Below, piece by piece: positions 32,974-41,020 of a stretch of 64,000 nt of DNA. Source of the DNA: Candidatus Iainarchaeum sp. (GTDB lineage: Archaea; Iainarchaeota; Iainarchaeia; Iainarchaeales; GCA-2688035); the NCBI GenBank assembly GCA_002688035.1, contig NZBU01000012.1:26797-90796 (forward strand). The letters run 5' to 3'. The position numbers and the translations under genes were made by a program. Position 1 is the first letter of the stretch; each line of letters starts with the position of its first letter. Below the pieces are notes generated by a model, which was given only the letters and a program-made list of their open reading frames with translations, ran no database searches and was not told the DNA's origin.

Positions 32974-34269
32974 TTACTTTGTAAAAGCACTTGCCGTTAC
33001 TCCGGCATCCCAACTGAACCTTGGTCTAATTTTGACCATCCAAATTTTCTCAGTGTTATCATCAATGATTAGAGCATATCCCTTGCTCTTTGGCATCTCG
33101 GCATACAGGTGATCAAAATCCTGGTGCAAGTAACTTGGGCGTAAAGCGGCGACAGCTTCAATGTCTGGTTTTGAAGTCATTCTGTGCGAGATAAACAAAT
33201 CACATTGGCTTATTGCATCAGGATGCAGTTTGTTTGGGCGCTGTGTTGCAAGCAGCAAACTTAAGCCCGGTTGTCTCCCAACCCTCACCCATTCCAAAAG
33301 CACTTGTAGTGCAAGGTTATCAGAATCTTTTGGCATGAACATATGTGCCTCATCAATCAGCATCCACACAATTGGCATTGCCGATTCTCGCTTTTGTCCC
33401 TTTAACACTTTCATTTCCTCTTCTTTTCTAAATAGCATTCTTTCCTCAAACAGTTTTTTTCCAAGGAGTGCAACAATTATATCTCTTGTTCCCTCCATTC
33501 CAACTGCCTGCCTGTAAGCACTCACATCAATAACAGTTATTTCCCCGGCCTTTGCTATCTCACTAAGCCTTGTTCCCTCTTTCTCGATGATGCCCCAGGT
33601 CTTCGCAACTTTTAACCTGTTTATCATTGCCTGCTTTACGAGCTTTGTGCTCTCAGCATCATTCTTTATTGCGGCAATGAGCTCGTCAATTCCATAGTAG
33701 CTTCCAAGCTTTTTCTTCACTTCATCTACAACACGCGTAATAAGTACTCCTTCAGGATCCTTCCATGTTAGTTTGAACAAAGCCATCCACTCAACAGCAT
33801 CGAGCTCTGCTGCTTTCAGCGTAAACGCGCCACTGACAGGAAGTCCCTTTTCCTTGTAAAAATCGAGTTTTCCCTTTGGGACAAGAACCCTCACATTTGT
33901 TTCAGCTGGCTTTAAGTCCCAGTTCGCCAGCTCTTTCTCATTCTCTTTGTTTGCGAACTTAAGACTCCAGAATATTCCGACTGTGTCAATTGTTATAATA
34001 GAAATCCTGTTCTTTATCTCGGGCTCCAGCCTTGCAAACTCTTCAAGCATGACGGCCATCGTGTACGATTTCCCGCCTCCACGCTTGCCGCAAACTAGGA
34101 CAAGATGCGGTTTTGAGAGATCCATAAAGATTTTTCTGCCGAGAACAGGTTTTTCTCCCTTTGATAATAATACTTTTCCAATATAGCCTGTGCCCTTAAA
34201 TTTGTATTTGGCAATGTCTTTTGGGGAGCGCCCTACAATGGATTTGGATTTACCTAATTCAATAGCCAT
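32974..34269 (-). CDS. HerA-like (DUF87) ATPase
   Basis: Hexameric DNA-translocating ATPase family. Walker A is GKRGGGKSYTMAVMLEEFAR, Walker B MLIDEAHMFMP, followed by LLLATQRPNKLHPDAISQCDLF and an arginine region near RMTSKPD. The N-terminal ~45 residues form a short beta barrel. HerA usually works with the nuclease NurA in end resection, but no NurA is nearby. The divergent coiled-coil gene at 34323 shares the promoter region and may be a partner. Confidence 0.85.
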   Translation of the reverse strand: MAIELGKSKSIVGRSPKDIAKYKFKGTGYIGKVLLSKGEKPVLGRKIFMDLSKPHLVLVCGKRGGGKSYTMAVMLEEFARLEPEIKNRISIITIDTVGIFWSLKFANKENEKELANWDLKPAETNVRVLVPKGKLDFYKEKGLPVSGAFTLKAAELDAVEWMALFKLTWKDPEGVLITRVVDEVKKKLGSYYGIDELIAAIKNDAESTKLVKQAMINRLKVAKTWGIIEKEGTRLSEIAKAGEITVIDVSAYRQAVGMEGTRDIIVALLGKKLFEERMLFRKEEEMKVLKGQKRESAMPIVWMLIDEAHMFMPKDSDNLALQVLLEWVRVGRQPGLSLLLATQRPNKLHPDAISQCDLFISHRMTSKPDIEAVAALRPSYLHQDFDHLYAEMPKSKGYALIIDDNTEKIWMVKIRPRFSWDAGVTASAFTK

Positions 34270-34322
34270 GTTGCAAATAAGACGCAGTTAAGGTATTTAA
34301 ACTTTAACATCCTTTTATCTAA

Positions 34323-34808
34323 TTGATTCTTGTGGCAGCTGCATTGAAACAACAGGAAGAAGAATTAAGACTTCTAATTCGAAAGATTGATACTGAGATA
34401 GTTGCTTTTGAGAAGCTTAAGACCGAGGTCAGTGTGAAAAAAGCCAAGATAGAGAAGTCTGTTAATGTCGCAGGACTACAACCAGTTCCAATTAACATTG
34501 CGCCACACTCCGGTTCTGCTGATAATCTTGTGCGAGAGCTAGAGCAGCATGTTCTTGCTCTTAACAAAGTAAAGAATTTTATCAATGGCAAGTTGAAAGT
34601 AGTGATAAAGGAAGAGGAACTGCTTGCAGAACTCCAAAAAGAGTATGGAAAGGAAGTTAATATCAAAAAGCATCCTAACGGGGAGTTCGAATTGGTTTTC
34701 TCGGATGATGGGACAAAGGCGGCTTTCAAGGCGCTTGAAAAAAGCAAGGGCATGCTTGAAACCGTGAAGAAGAGCGTTCAATCTTTAACAGAAGAACAAA
34801 AAGAATAA
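34323..34808 (+). CDS. Coiled-coil protein divergent from HerA-like ATPase
   Basis: It has 161 residues, almost all charged helix: QQEEELRLLIRKIDTEIVAFEKLKTEVSV at the start, a Pro-containing hinge (AGLQPVPINIAPHSG) and more helix to the end. Family unknown. TTTAAA at ~34298 is about 25-30 bases before the TTG/GTG starts at 34323/34332, so transcription is probably leaderless. The same AT-rich stretch promotes the HerA-like gene on the other strand. Confidence 0.6.
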   Translation: MILVAAALKQQEEELRLLIRKIDTEIVAFEKLKTEVSVKKAKIEKSVNVAGLQPVPINIAPHSGSADNLVRELEQHVLALNKVKNFINGKLKVVIKEEELLAELQKEYGKEVNIKKHPNGEFELVFSDDGTKAAFKALEKSKGMLETVKKSVQSLTEEQKE

Positions 34809-34820
34809 TTTACTATTTTT

Positions 34821-35648
34821 CTAACGCAGGTATTCCAGCGTATTTTGAACTATTCCCGGTGTAAGCGCAGGGTCATAGTTGAAATAGATTGTTTTTCCCA
34901 GCAATGTTTTCTTTTCCATTATTGCAGGGAAGCTTTTTGACGAGCCCTCATCCTCAATTATGGCAACAGTGCTTCCAATAGGCTTAACATCAAAAGTCTT
35001 CAAAGAGTATGGCGGCAAACTCGGGCTTGCAGGAGCATTCTCTACTCCAATCATTATCTTGTGGGATATATCTTGTCTCTTGATCCTGCCTTGCAGTGAA
35101 ACAACGGTTTCACAGGTTGGCTTTTCGCCTTGTCCAATATCACATTCAACAGGCATAATTGTTCCAAAGTTTGATTTCCACCCAATAACATCTGCTGCAA
35201 CACTTCCTTCCGGCCCACTCCGATAAATTCCTGAATCTAATACTACGATGAGCTTTCCGCCTGTTCTAACAAAGTTCTCAATCGCTTCCCCAAACTGCCT
35301 GCTTACACTCTGTCCAAACGCGCTATCTGCTAAATGCTGATCTAAGAGCACGATGTCATACTGCTCTAATTGTTGCCCAGGGGTTGTCTCAAATTGAGTG
35401 GCATCTTGGATCTTATAATAAACCAAGCTGTTGTCCTGATCCAAAATTGTTACAAGTGCCTGGCTCGGCGCACCAATAATAAGCATCTCAGTTTTTGGAG
35501 TGGGGGTTTCTAAAGGAATTTTCCACACTCCACTGAAATAGACTGCTCCAACAATTATGAGGAATACTGCAAGAATTGCTAACTGTTTGTTCTTAGGAAT
35601 GTTCAGAGAGAATCCTTCTCCACCCATTTCCTCACCCATCTCACCCAT
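34821..35648 (-). CDS. Membrane-anchored GATase1-like protein (paralogue 1)
   Basis: An N-terminal helix (LAILAVFLIIVGAVYFSGV) anchors an exported alpha/beta domain of ~230 residues. The stretch YDIVLLDQHLADSAFGQSVSRQFGEAIENFVRTGGKLIVVLDSG resembles the class I glutamine-amidotransferase-like/DUF4350 fold, without a clear catalytic Cys at the nucleophile position. The C-terminus GKTIYFNYDPALTPGIVQNTLEYLR is nearly identical to that of the 43500 paralogue. Possible role in binding or assembling envelope components; unknown. Confidence 0.75.
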   Translation of the reverse strand: MGEMGEEMGGEGFSLNIPKNKQLAILAVFLIIVGAVYFSGVWKIPLETPTPKTEMLIIGAPSQALVTILDQDNSLVYYKIQDATQFETTPGQQLEQYDIVLLDQHLADSAFGQSVSRQFGEAIENFVRTGGKLIVVLDSGIYRSGPEGSVAADVIGWKSNFGTIMPVECDIGQGEKPTCETVVSLQGRIKRQDISHKIMIGVENAPASPSLPPYSLKTFDVKPIGSTVAIIEDEGSSKSFPAIMEKKTLLGKTIYFNYDPALTPGIVQNTLEYLR

Positions 35649-35722
35649 TACAATCAGAACTAATAAACCAAAACTTGAATATAAATGTTTGCCTTTGATG
35701 CTTGTGCCCGGTAACTATCTTT

Positions 35723-35739
35723 TGTGAAACAATTTCACA
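35723..35739. promoter_or_regulatory. Inverted repeat upstream of the protease promoter
   Basis: TGTGAAA-CAA-TTTCACA (7-base arms, 3-base spacer) lies directly before the TATA-like TTATACTTTAAAC of the secreted protease gene, a good position for a dimeric regulator. Confidence 0.5.
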
Positions 35740-35786
35740 TTTATACTTTAAACTCACCTATATTATAAAATAAAGGAGGGGAAAAT

Positions 35787-36686
35787 ATGAAAAAATATTT
35801 GTTTCTATTGGTTTTCTCGGCACTTGTTTTCTCAGTGTTAGTTCTGGCTTTGAAACCAGACTTTCAAGCTGTAGAGATAAGAAATCCTGTTACAAGCGAT
35901 GTGAAAAACGGTGTTGTGATACCGGCAAAAGCAGTTGAAGTAACTCCAAACATTTTCTATCTCGGAGCAACAACCGATGAGGGTAGAGTTGTAGAGGGTT
36001 ATGCAATAGTAACTCCAAAGAAAGCTAAAGCAAAGGGCACATGCAATAACAACAATGTGTGTGAGCCTGAACTTGGTGAAAAGAATAATTGCTCTGATTG
36101 TAGCGGTGGCGGAACTAATACAGGAGAAAGCACTTGTTATGGTTTCCTTGCAAAGGGTGCCAAATGGAAGACGACTGAACCATATGTTGTTAACCCATCT
36201 AACACAAGCGGTCTAAATGAAGCATTCGTAGCAAGTAATTTGGACACCGACATTGCTAAGTGGGAAAATGCAGCAGGCACCAATATTATTGGGGCAGGTT
36301 CTGTAACAAGTGATCTTCTTGTTGCCGATATGGTTGCAACTGACGGAAAAAACGAGGTTTACTTTGGCAGTATATCCGACTCAGGCGCAATTGCCATAAC
36401 AATTGTGTGGGGGATATTTAGGGGCCCACCGGGCCAGAGAGAGCTTGTTGAATGGGATCAAGTGTACGACCAAGTAGACTTCAATTGGAGTAGCAGTGGA
36501 GAAGCCGGAAAAATGGACTTTGAGAACATTGCAACCCATGAGTTAGGTCACAGCGTGGGACTAGGGGATTTGTATACTGTGGAGTGCTTGGAAGAAACGA
36601 TGTACGGATATGCATCTGAGGGTGAAACAAAAAAGAGAACCCTTGAATCCGGAGACATTACAGGAATACAAGAGCTTTACAACTAG
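35787..36686 (+). CDS. Secreted matrixin-like zinc metalloprotease
   Basis: A signal peptide (MKKYLFLLVFSALVFSVLVLA) is followed by a ~110-residue propeptide-like region with CNNNNVCEPELGEKNNCSDC and then a catalytic domain. The zinc site is ATHELGHSVGLGDLY, and the Met-turn is ETMYGYAS, as in M10 matrixins; the third ligand (an Asp or His after GLGD) is Asp here. It would cut extracellular proteins. AAAGGAGGGG is an excellent ribosome site, and a strong terminator follows. Confidence 0.9.
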   Translation: MKKYLFLLVFSALVFSVLVLALKPDFQAVEIRNPVTSDVKNGVVIPAKAVEVTPNIFYLGATTDEGRVVEGYAIVTPKKAKAKGTCNNNNVCEPELGEKNNCSDCSGGGTNTGESTCYGFLAKGAKWKTTEPYVVNPSNTSGLNEAFVASNLDTDIAKWENAAGTNIIGAGSVTSDLLVADMVATDGKNEVYFGSISDSGAIAITIVWGIFRGPPGQRELVEWDQVYDQVDFNWSSSGEAGKMDFENIATHELGHSVGLGDLYTVECLEETMYGYASEGETKKRTLESGDITGIQELYN

Positions 36687-36687
36687 A

Positions 36688-36720
36688 TGGGCTGTAAGCC
36701 CACTCTTTTTCTTTTTTTTT
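36688..36720 (+). terminator. Hairpin plus T-run terminator after the protease
   Basis: TGGGCT-GTA-AGCCCA forms a perfect 6-bp hairpin two bases after the stop codon, followed by CTCTTTTTCTTTTTTTTT. Confidence 0.8.
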
Positions 36721-36802
36721 AAGAATCAGAGAACTATTTGTCTGCAACAATAATTTATCTTGTCTTATTGCGAACGCAACAGTAGTTTTGCTTGTGCCAA
36801 TC

Positions 36803-37042
36803 CTAGCTACCCAGCGCTTTCTTTATTGCTTCAACATCGAAGCCAACAATTATTTTACCGTTTATATCCAGTACTGGTACACCCATTTGTCCGCTCTTCT
36901 TTATCATTTCGTTCATGGCGTCCTTATCGACTGAAACGTCCTTGTGTTCGTAAGGGATCTTGTTTTCGTCGAAAAACTCTTTTGCCATTTGGCACCAAGG
37001 ACATGTTGGGGTTGAATAAACTATTACTTTTGCATCAGCCAT
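36803..37042 (-). CDS. Glutaredoxin-like protein (NrdH type)
   Basis: A 79-residue glutaredoxin fold: VIVYSTPTCPWCQMAKEFFDENKIPY with active site CPWC, then the cis-Pro strand QMGVPVLDINGKIIVGFD. It reduces disulfides in the cytoplasm and may take electrons from the thioredoxin reductase encoded at 37862. GGAGGCG precedes the ATG. Confidence 0.95.
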   Translation of the reverse strand: MADAKVIVYSTPTCPWCQMAKEFFDENKIPYEHKDVSVDKDAMNEMIKKSGQMGVPVLDINGKIIVGFDVEAIKKALGS

Positions 37043-37133
37043 TTAATTCGCCTCCTAATGTTAAAATATTCACCAAACTATTTAAATGTCTTGTTTTGAA
37101 ATAGGGTTGAAAATTGTTATTTCATTTGTTACC

Positions 37134-37331
37134 CTACTCTAGAACTTCGCACATCTTTTCCTGCAGTTCGTCTTCCACCAAATTCTTGAGGTTTTTGTAC
37201 GCTTTCTTTCTTTCGCTTCTTTTCTTCAGCGCACTCAACTCGTCGCAGGTGAGACTTTCCACAAGTTCTTTTTCATCGTGTATTTGTTTTATGGTTATCG
37301 CCTCTTTAATTGAAAGGGATGGGGCAACCAC
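37134..37331 (-). CDS. Small charged helical protein, start uncertain
   Basis: The frame encodes a helical, Lys/Glu-rich chain (DEKELVESLTCDELSALKKRSERKKAYKNLKNLVEDEL). The GTG at 37331 lies inside a perfect hairpin of the upstream RNA element, so the real start may be further in. The best ribosome site, GAGGCGATAACC, is followed by ATA rather than ATG. A later in-frame GTG exists after DEKEL. It is not a recognised family; it could be real with an unusual start, or degenerate. Confidence 0.4.
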   Translation of the reverse strand: MVAPSLSIKEAITIKQIHDEKELVESLTCDELSALKKRSERKKAYKNLKNLVEDELQEKMCEVLE

Positions 37332-37414
37332 GAACGGTGGTTGCCGCCTGAGGACACTCGCTTTTCACAGCGTTTGTCTTGCCTTGCTAAGGTTTTTTTG
37401 CGAGCCCTTCAGGG
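37323..37414 (-). ncRNA. Structured RNA element upstream of the small protein (leader or ncRNA)
   Basis: Minus strand: TATA-like TATATAAATTATAG, then after ~25 bases a compact RNA. CCCTGA (outer) pairs with CTCAGG, and CTCGC with GCGAG; a hairpin CCTTAGCAAGG lies inside, followed by a perfect 9-bp hairpin GGCAACCAC-CGTTC-GTGGTTGCC. This would suit a riboswitch-like leader or a small RNA. It matches no class I can name. No C/D boxes are present. Confidence 0.5.
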
Positions 37415-37505
37415 TTTGACAAAATATCCCAACACCTATAATTTATATACCCAATATACTTACGATACCTATCTATAAAAGGAGTATGGTTTCTATAATT
37501 ATATT

Positions 37506-37865
37506 ATGCAAAAAGAATGTCCTGTTTATGGAGTCGTAGATTTTGTCGGCAAGCGCTGGACTTTGCTAATTCTACTTGAGCTTTACAAGGGAGAGCACAA
37601 ACGCAAGCGTTATACCCATATAAAAAATTCTCTGCCAAATATAACGCCTAAAATTCTTTCAGCAAGACTAAAAGAACTTGAGAAACAGGGAATGCTCAAG
37701 AAACAAATTTCTGCAAAAACTTTTCCAATTAAATCAGAATATTATTTAACCCCGAGGGGAGAAGACTTTATTAAAATCATTAAAGGCATAAAACGCTGGG
37801 GCTTGAAATGGAAGATTAGTAACGAACATTGCGAGACCATGAATTGCGAAGAATGTGATTTTTGA
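37506..37865 (+). CDS. HxlR-family transcription regulator
   Basis: Winged-helix dimer of the HxlR type: ECPVYGVVDFVGKRWTLLILLELYKGEHKRKRYTHIKNSLPNITPKILSARLKELEKQGML. An N-terminal Cys (residue 4) and a cluster near the end (CETMNCEECDF) may sense redox state or electrophiles. It is transcribed with thioredoxin reductase, overlapping it by 4 bases, and may regulate that operon. Confidence 0.92.
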   Translation: MQKECPVYGVVDFVGKRWTLLILLELYKGEHKRKRYTHIKNSLPNITPKILSARLKELEKQGMLKKQISAKTFPIKSEYYLTPRGEDFIKIIKGIKRWGLKWKISNEHCETMNCEECDF

Positions 37866-38815
37866 TGACTGAAGAGGTATTTGACACAATAATTATCGGC
37901 GGTGGAGTAGCCGGATTGGGTGCGGCAGTTTACTGTGGCCGGTTTCAAATGAAAACCCTTATTCTAACTGAGAAAAAAGGCGGGACAATAATTCTTACAA
38001 AGGACATTGGGAATTACCCCGGCTTCAAGAATATTACGGGAATGGAGCTAGCGAAAAAGCTTGAGGAACATGTCAAAGAGTATGGTGTTGAAATTCAAAC
38101 AGGAAAAGTGACAAAAGTTGAATCTGACAAAGTCGAGGGAAATTGCTTCAAAGTATTTGTTGGTGAGAAAAGCTTTCTAACAAAAACAATAATCTTTGCA
38201 ACAGGAACCGAGTGGAAAAAACTTAAGGTTCCAGGTGAAGAAGAATTCACGGCAAAGGGAGTTCACTACTGCGCACTGTGTGACGGGGCAATCTATAAGG
38301 ATAAAGTAATCGGCGTTGTTGGTGGAAGCGACTCTGCAGCCAAAGAAGCTTTACTGTTAACTGAATATGGGAAAAAAGTTTTCATAATTTACCGTAAGGA
38401 AGAAATACGCGCAGAACCAATCAACTACGAGCGCGTAAAAGAGAACAAAAAAATAGAAATAATAAACAACACAAATGTTGTTGAGATTAAAGGCAACAAA
38501 ACAGTAACAGGAATTGTACTTGACAAGCCCTACAATGGTTCGAAAGAATTCAAACTTGACGCTCTCTTTGTTGAGATTGGACATATCCCACTCTCAAACC
38601 TGGCAAAAGACTTGGGTCTAGACCTCAATGATAAACATGAGATAAAAGTTGACAGGGATTCCAAGACAAACATAAACGGAGTGTTTGCTGCAGGAGATGT
38701 TGTTGACACCCGCTTCAAGCAGGCAATCACTGGAGTTGGAGAGGGCGTGCAAGCGGCTTTCTCCGCATACCAATATATTAATAATAACAAATTGACATCT
38801 GCGCCTAGTAACTGA
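37862..38815 (+). CDS. trxB: Thioredoxin reductase
   Basis: FAD flavoprotein that passes electrons from NAD(P)H to thioredoxin or glutaredoxin. FAD site IIIGGGVAGLGAAVYCGRF; dithiol HYCALCDGAIYKDK (CALC); nucleotide site VIGVVGGSDSAAKEALLLTE; C-terminal FAD motif NINGVFAAGDVVD. Length (317 aa) is standard. Likely partners in the window are the glutaredoxin at 36803 and the thioredoxin-like proteins. The start overlaps the HxlR gene stop (ATGA). Confidence 0.94.
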   Translation: MMTEEVFDTIIIGGGVAGLGAAVYCGRFQMKTLILTEKKGGTIILTKDIGNYPGFKNITGMELAKKLEEHVKEYGVEIQTGKVTKVESDKVEGNCFKVFVGEKSFLTKTIIFATGTEWKKLKVPGEEEFTAKGVHYCALCDGAIYKDKVIGVVGGSDSAAKEALLLTEYGKKVFIIYRKEEIRAEPINYERVKENKKIEIINNTNVVEIKGNKTVTGIVLDKPYNGSKEFKLDALFVEIGHIPLSNLAKDLGLDLNDKHEIKVDRDSKTNINGVFAAGDVVDTRFKQAITGVGEGVQAAFSAYQYINNNKLTSAPSN

Positions 38816-38936
38816 GGATTGAAGGCTCGCTTAAATTCAGAGTTGAGTCAAACAAGCGCCCAAGTTACACAGGCAAACTTCTTTCTTCTCTGCGGGAACA
38901 ATTTGGTGGCCATTCAATCAAAAAGCCAGAAATAAG

Positions 38937-38990
38937 ACATTAACTAATTTTTGATTTTCACAGTTTTTCTTTTAGTTAATGTTTTCTTTT
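38937..38990 (+). terminator. Inverted repeat and T-rich tract after trxB
   Basis: ACATTAACTAA and TTAGTTAATGT form an 11-bp stem with a 24-base loop, followed by TTTTCTTTTTTT. It could end trxB transcription. The rest of 38816-39084 has several purine-rich, SD-like tracts (AAAGGAGG) but no ORF. Confidence 0.45.
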
Positions 38991-39084
38991 TTTAAAAAGA
39001 AAAAATTAAGGCAAAGGAGGGGGCATTGAATGGGAGGAGGTGTGCTCTAGCAAAGGAGGTGGGGGTTGGGAGTAGAATAGAAAT

Positions 39085-39588
39085 CTACAAATTCCTCGCT
39101 AAATACAGTACCTTCCTCCCTGATTGTATCTTATTCAAATGCCCGTCCTTAAACAGTTTGTTTAAGCGCTGAGATGCGGCATTACTTCCTTTGTAGCCAA
39201 GTTCTGCCCTAACTTCTTCGGCAGAAACCTGGCCCCGAGTGTGGACCAGATGGATTATCATCTGGTCCTGTTCTGGCAAGATCTGAGTTGAGGAGAGCTG
39301 TGGTTGGGGTGTTGGGGTTAAGGAGTTTGTGTTGTTCGCTGTACTCTCCGTCTTTAGTTTAAGCATGATCTGATCATATTTGTCAAAAATATTTTCCAAT
39401 ATCTTGTTTGTTTTTTCTCTTTCTTCAGCCAGCTTAAACAAAAGCATAGCCATAAACATGGGGTCCTTGTTGTGTTTGTATATTTCTTGGATATCCATGT
39501 TTAACTCATTGAACTTTGGGGACATCTTCTTTAGGATTTCCCCCTCCAAGACTTTGGAACTATCTTTGATTGAATCATGACTTTCCAT
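39085..39588 (-). CDS. Winged-helix DNA-binding protein
   Basis: An N-terminal helical part (MSPKFNELNMDIQEIYKH, MAMLLFKLAEEREKTNKILENIFDKYDQIM) and a Pro/Thr linker precede a C-terminal winged helix (DQMIIHLVHTRGQVSAEEVRAELGYKGSNAASQRLNKLFKDGHL). The start at 39588 lies about 27 bases after a TATA box (CTTTATATATG); the longer ORF to 39606 would overlap the operator. The palindrome GTATCATGATAC stands just before the start, suggesting autorepression. Confidence 0.75.
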   Translation of the reverse strand: MESHDSIKDSSKVLEGEILKKMSPKFNELNMDIQEIYKHNKDPMFMAMLLFKLAEEREKTNKILENIFDKYDQIMLKLKTESTANNTNSLTPTPQPQLSSTQILPEQDQMIIHLVHTRGQVSAEEVRAELGYKGSNAASQRLNKLFKDGHLNKIQSGRKVLYLARNL

Positions 39589-39592
39589 TGTA

Positions 39593-39622
39593 GTATCATG
39601 ATACACTCATGACATATATAAA
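39593..39622 (-). promoter_or_regulatory. TATA box and GTATCATGATAC operator
   Basis: A TATA box (CTTTATATATG, 39612-39622) is followed by the perfect 12-base palindrome GTATCATGATAC (39593-39604) that covers the expected transcription start. It is most simply read as the binding site of the encoded winged-helix protein. Confidence 0.55.
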
Positions 39623-39781
39623 GCTTCCCTTTTCGGAGTCTTTGCACAAAAAGGGAGCACAATTTAGGATTTCAAACCCCTTTTTTGTGCAAAAGGTCAT
39701 CCTGCACATTAAGGGGTTTCTTGGAATTAATCAGGTTTTGGGCTATTTTGAGCCCTTTTTTTTGTGCAGTTTCCCCACGGA

Positions 39782-40156
39782 TTATGTTTTTGCTGTTTCA
39801 AAAACAGGCTTGCTTTTCCAAGCGCACACTATAAGGACGACATAAATAATTGGCATAATTAAAGAGTCTGCAGGGTGCGAGAGGAGATAAATTATTTTAA
39901 CAATTCTCTCGATAAACCAAAACACAGGTAAGACTAAAGCCAAATAAAAACCAAACTTGCTTTTTTGAAATAATAAACCAATGGTGATTATTAATAATGC
40001 AAAATCTAACCCTATTTCAAAAGGCAACAGAGGATAACAGGTAACAAACTCAGAACTACAACCTAAAAACAACAGTCCTACAAAATTCAATATGCCAAGT
40101 AAAAAAACCACGCCCAGAAGAACTAAGCAAATTACCCACCAATCTTTTGATTGCAT
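39782..40156 (-). CDS. Small four-helix membrane protein
   Basis: It has 124 residues with four hydrophobic segments (WWVICLVLLGVVFLLGILNFVGLLF, LPFEIGLDFALLIITIGLLF, GFYLALVLPVFWFIERIV, LIMPIIYVVLIVCAW) and two cysteines in one loop. Family unknown. It lies inside the stretch bounded by inverted TTTTTGTGC repeats (39644-41056). Confidence 0.6.
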   Translation of the reverse strand: MQSKDWWVICLVLLGVVFLLGILNFVGLLFLGCSSEFVTCYPLLPFEIGLDFALLIITIGLLFQKSKFGFYLALVLPVFWFIERIVKIIYLLSHPADSLIMPIIYVVLIVCAWKSKPVFETAKT

Positions 40157-40306
40157 TCACTTTTTTAATGTCTTTTCTTCTATTTTGATCTTTCGCCACT
40201 AACCCTTATTTGTGCAGAATAGGGGTTTTTTTGTGTTCTGGTTAGGGGGAAATATTAGTTTATAATATTGGAATTAAATAAATACAAGTTTGATCTACAG
40301 TAAGGC

Positions 40307-40624
40307 ATGAACTTAGTTGATCGCTTGCTTGACTTGTTCGGATTGAATAGACTATTAAAGGTAAAAAATAGAAAGAAAGAGATTGAGAAAGGTATTGAAG
40401 AGTTTCTTGAAAGTGTTGAACAAAAAGAAGGAAAAGAGATTGCAAATCAAACAAGAGAGATCACTCTATTGAAAACATCCTCTTGGTTGTCCTTAACCGA
40501 TGAAAATATCATTAAAATATTGCATAGTATTGTTTCAGGATTAAAAGGTAAAACAGTACTTATGCCGCCAAGATTCCGAATTAAAGAGCCAAAGTTAAGC
40601 ATTCTTTTACCAGAAAAAAAATAA
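40307..40624 (+). CDS. Hypothetical protein, in frame with the HNH-like gene
   Basis: It has 105 residues: basic helical N-terminus (NRLLKVKNRKKEIEKGIEEFLESVEQKEG) and a more mixed C-terminal half. The family is not recognised. Its TAA stop (40622-40624) is in the same frame as the downstream HNH-like coding sequence, and open reading continues directly after it without a standard start codon for ~31 codons. The two may once have been, or may still be, a single protein. Confidence 0.45.
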   Translation: MNLVDRLLDLFGLNRLLKVKNRKKEIEKGIEEFLESVEQKEGKEIANQTREITLLKTSSWLSLTDENIIKILHSIVSGLKGKTVLMPPRFRIKEPKLSILLPEKK

Positions 40625-40717
40625 TCGTCAAAGCCAACTGAGTATTACGAAATTTACAAAGAACTTCCACCCATTTGTAATGGAAATTGGTTACCTCATG
40701 AAGAATACTGCGCAAGA

Positions 40718-41020
40718 TTGCAAGCACATGAAAATAGTGAAAAATTTAAAGCGTTAAAAAGAAGATTACTGCTCAAGAGAGGAACTGAATGTGAATACTG
40801 CGGTAAAGAATCTGACCGAGAATCTGATTTTGATTTGCATCATGAAAGTTATAAACATGCAGGTGATGAACGCGATGATGAAGTTAAGATTGCTTGTCAT
40901 CAATGCCACTTTAAGCAAACAATGTTACAGAAAGGACTCACAACAGAGAACTATGTAAACCATATCCAAGATAGGTTTCAAAAAAAGCTTACAGACTATG
41001 AATACTATGAAATTTTTTAA
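40718..41020 (+). CDS. HNH-endonuclease-like protein
   Basis: The zinc pairs CEYCGKE and ACHQCHFKQ and the catalytic LHHESY form an HNH-type betabeta-alpha-metal motif. The listed start is a TTG at 40718; coding-like sequence (EYYEIYKELPPICNGNW) extends upstream in the same frame to the TAA at 40622. It could be a nuclease of a defence or mobile element. It lies inside the repeat-bounded region. Confidence 0.65.
   Translation: MQAHENSEKFKALKRRLLLKRGTECEYCGKESDRESDFDLHHESYKHAGDERDDEVKIACHQCHFKQTMLQKGLTTENYVNHIQDRFQKKLTDYEYYEIF

Noticed and set aside
38990-39070. Several AAAGGAGG tracts as ribosome sites of missed genes
   Set aside because: No start codon with a meaningful ORF follows any of them.
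39740-39763. GGGCT-ATTTTG-AGCCC plus T-run as a plus-strand terminator
   Set aside because: It looks like one, but no plus-strand gene precedes it; it is treated as part of the repeat region.
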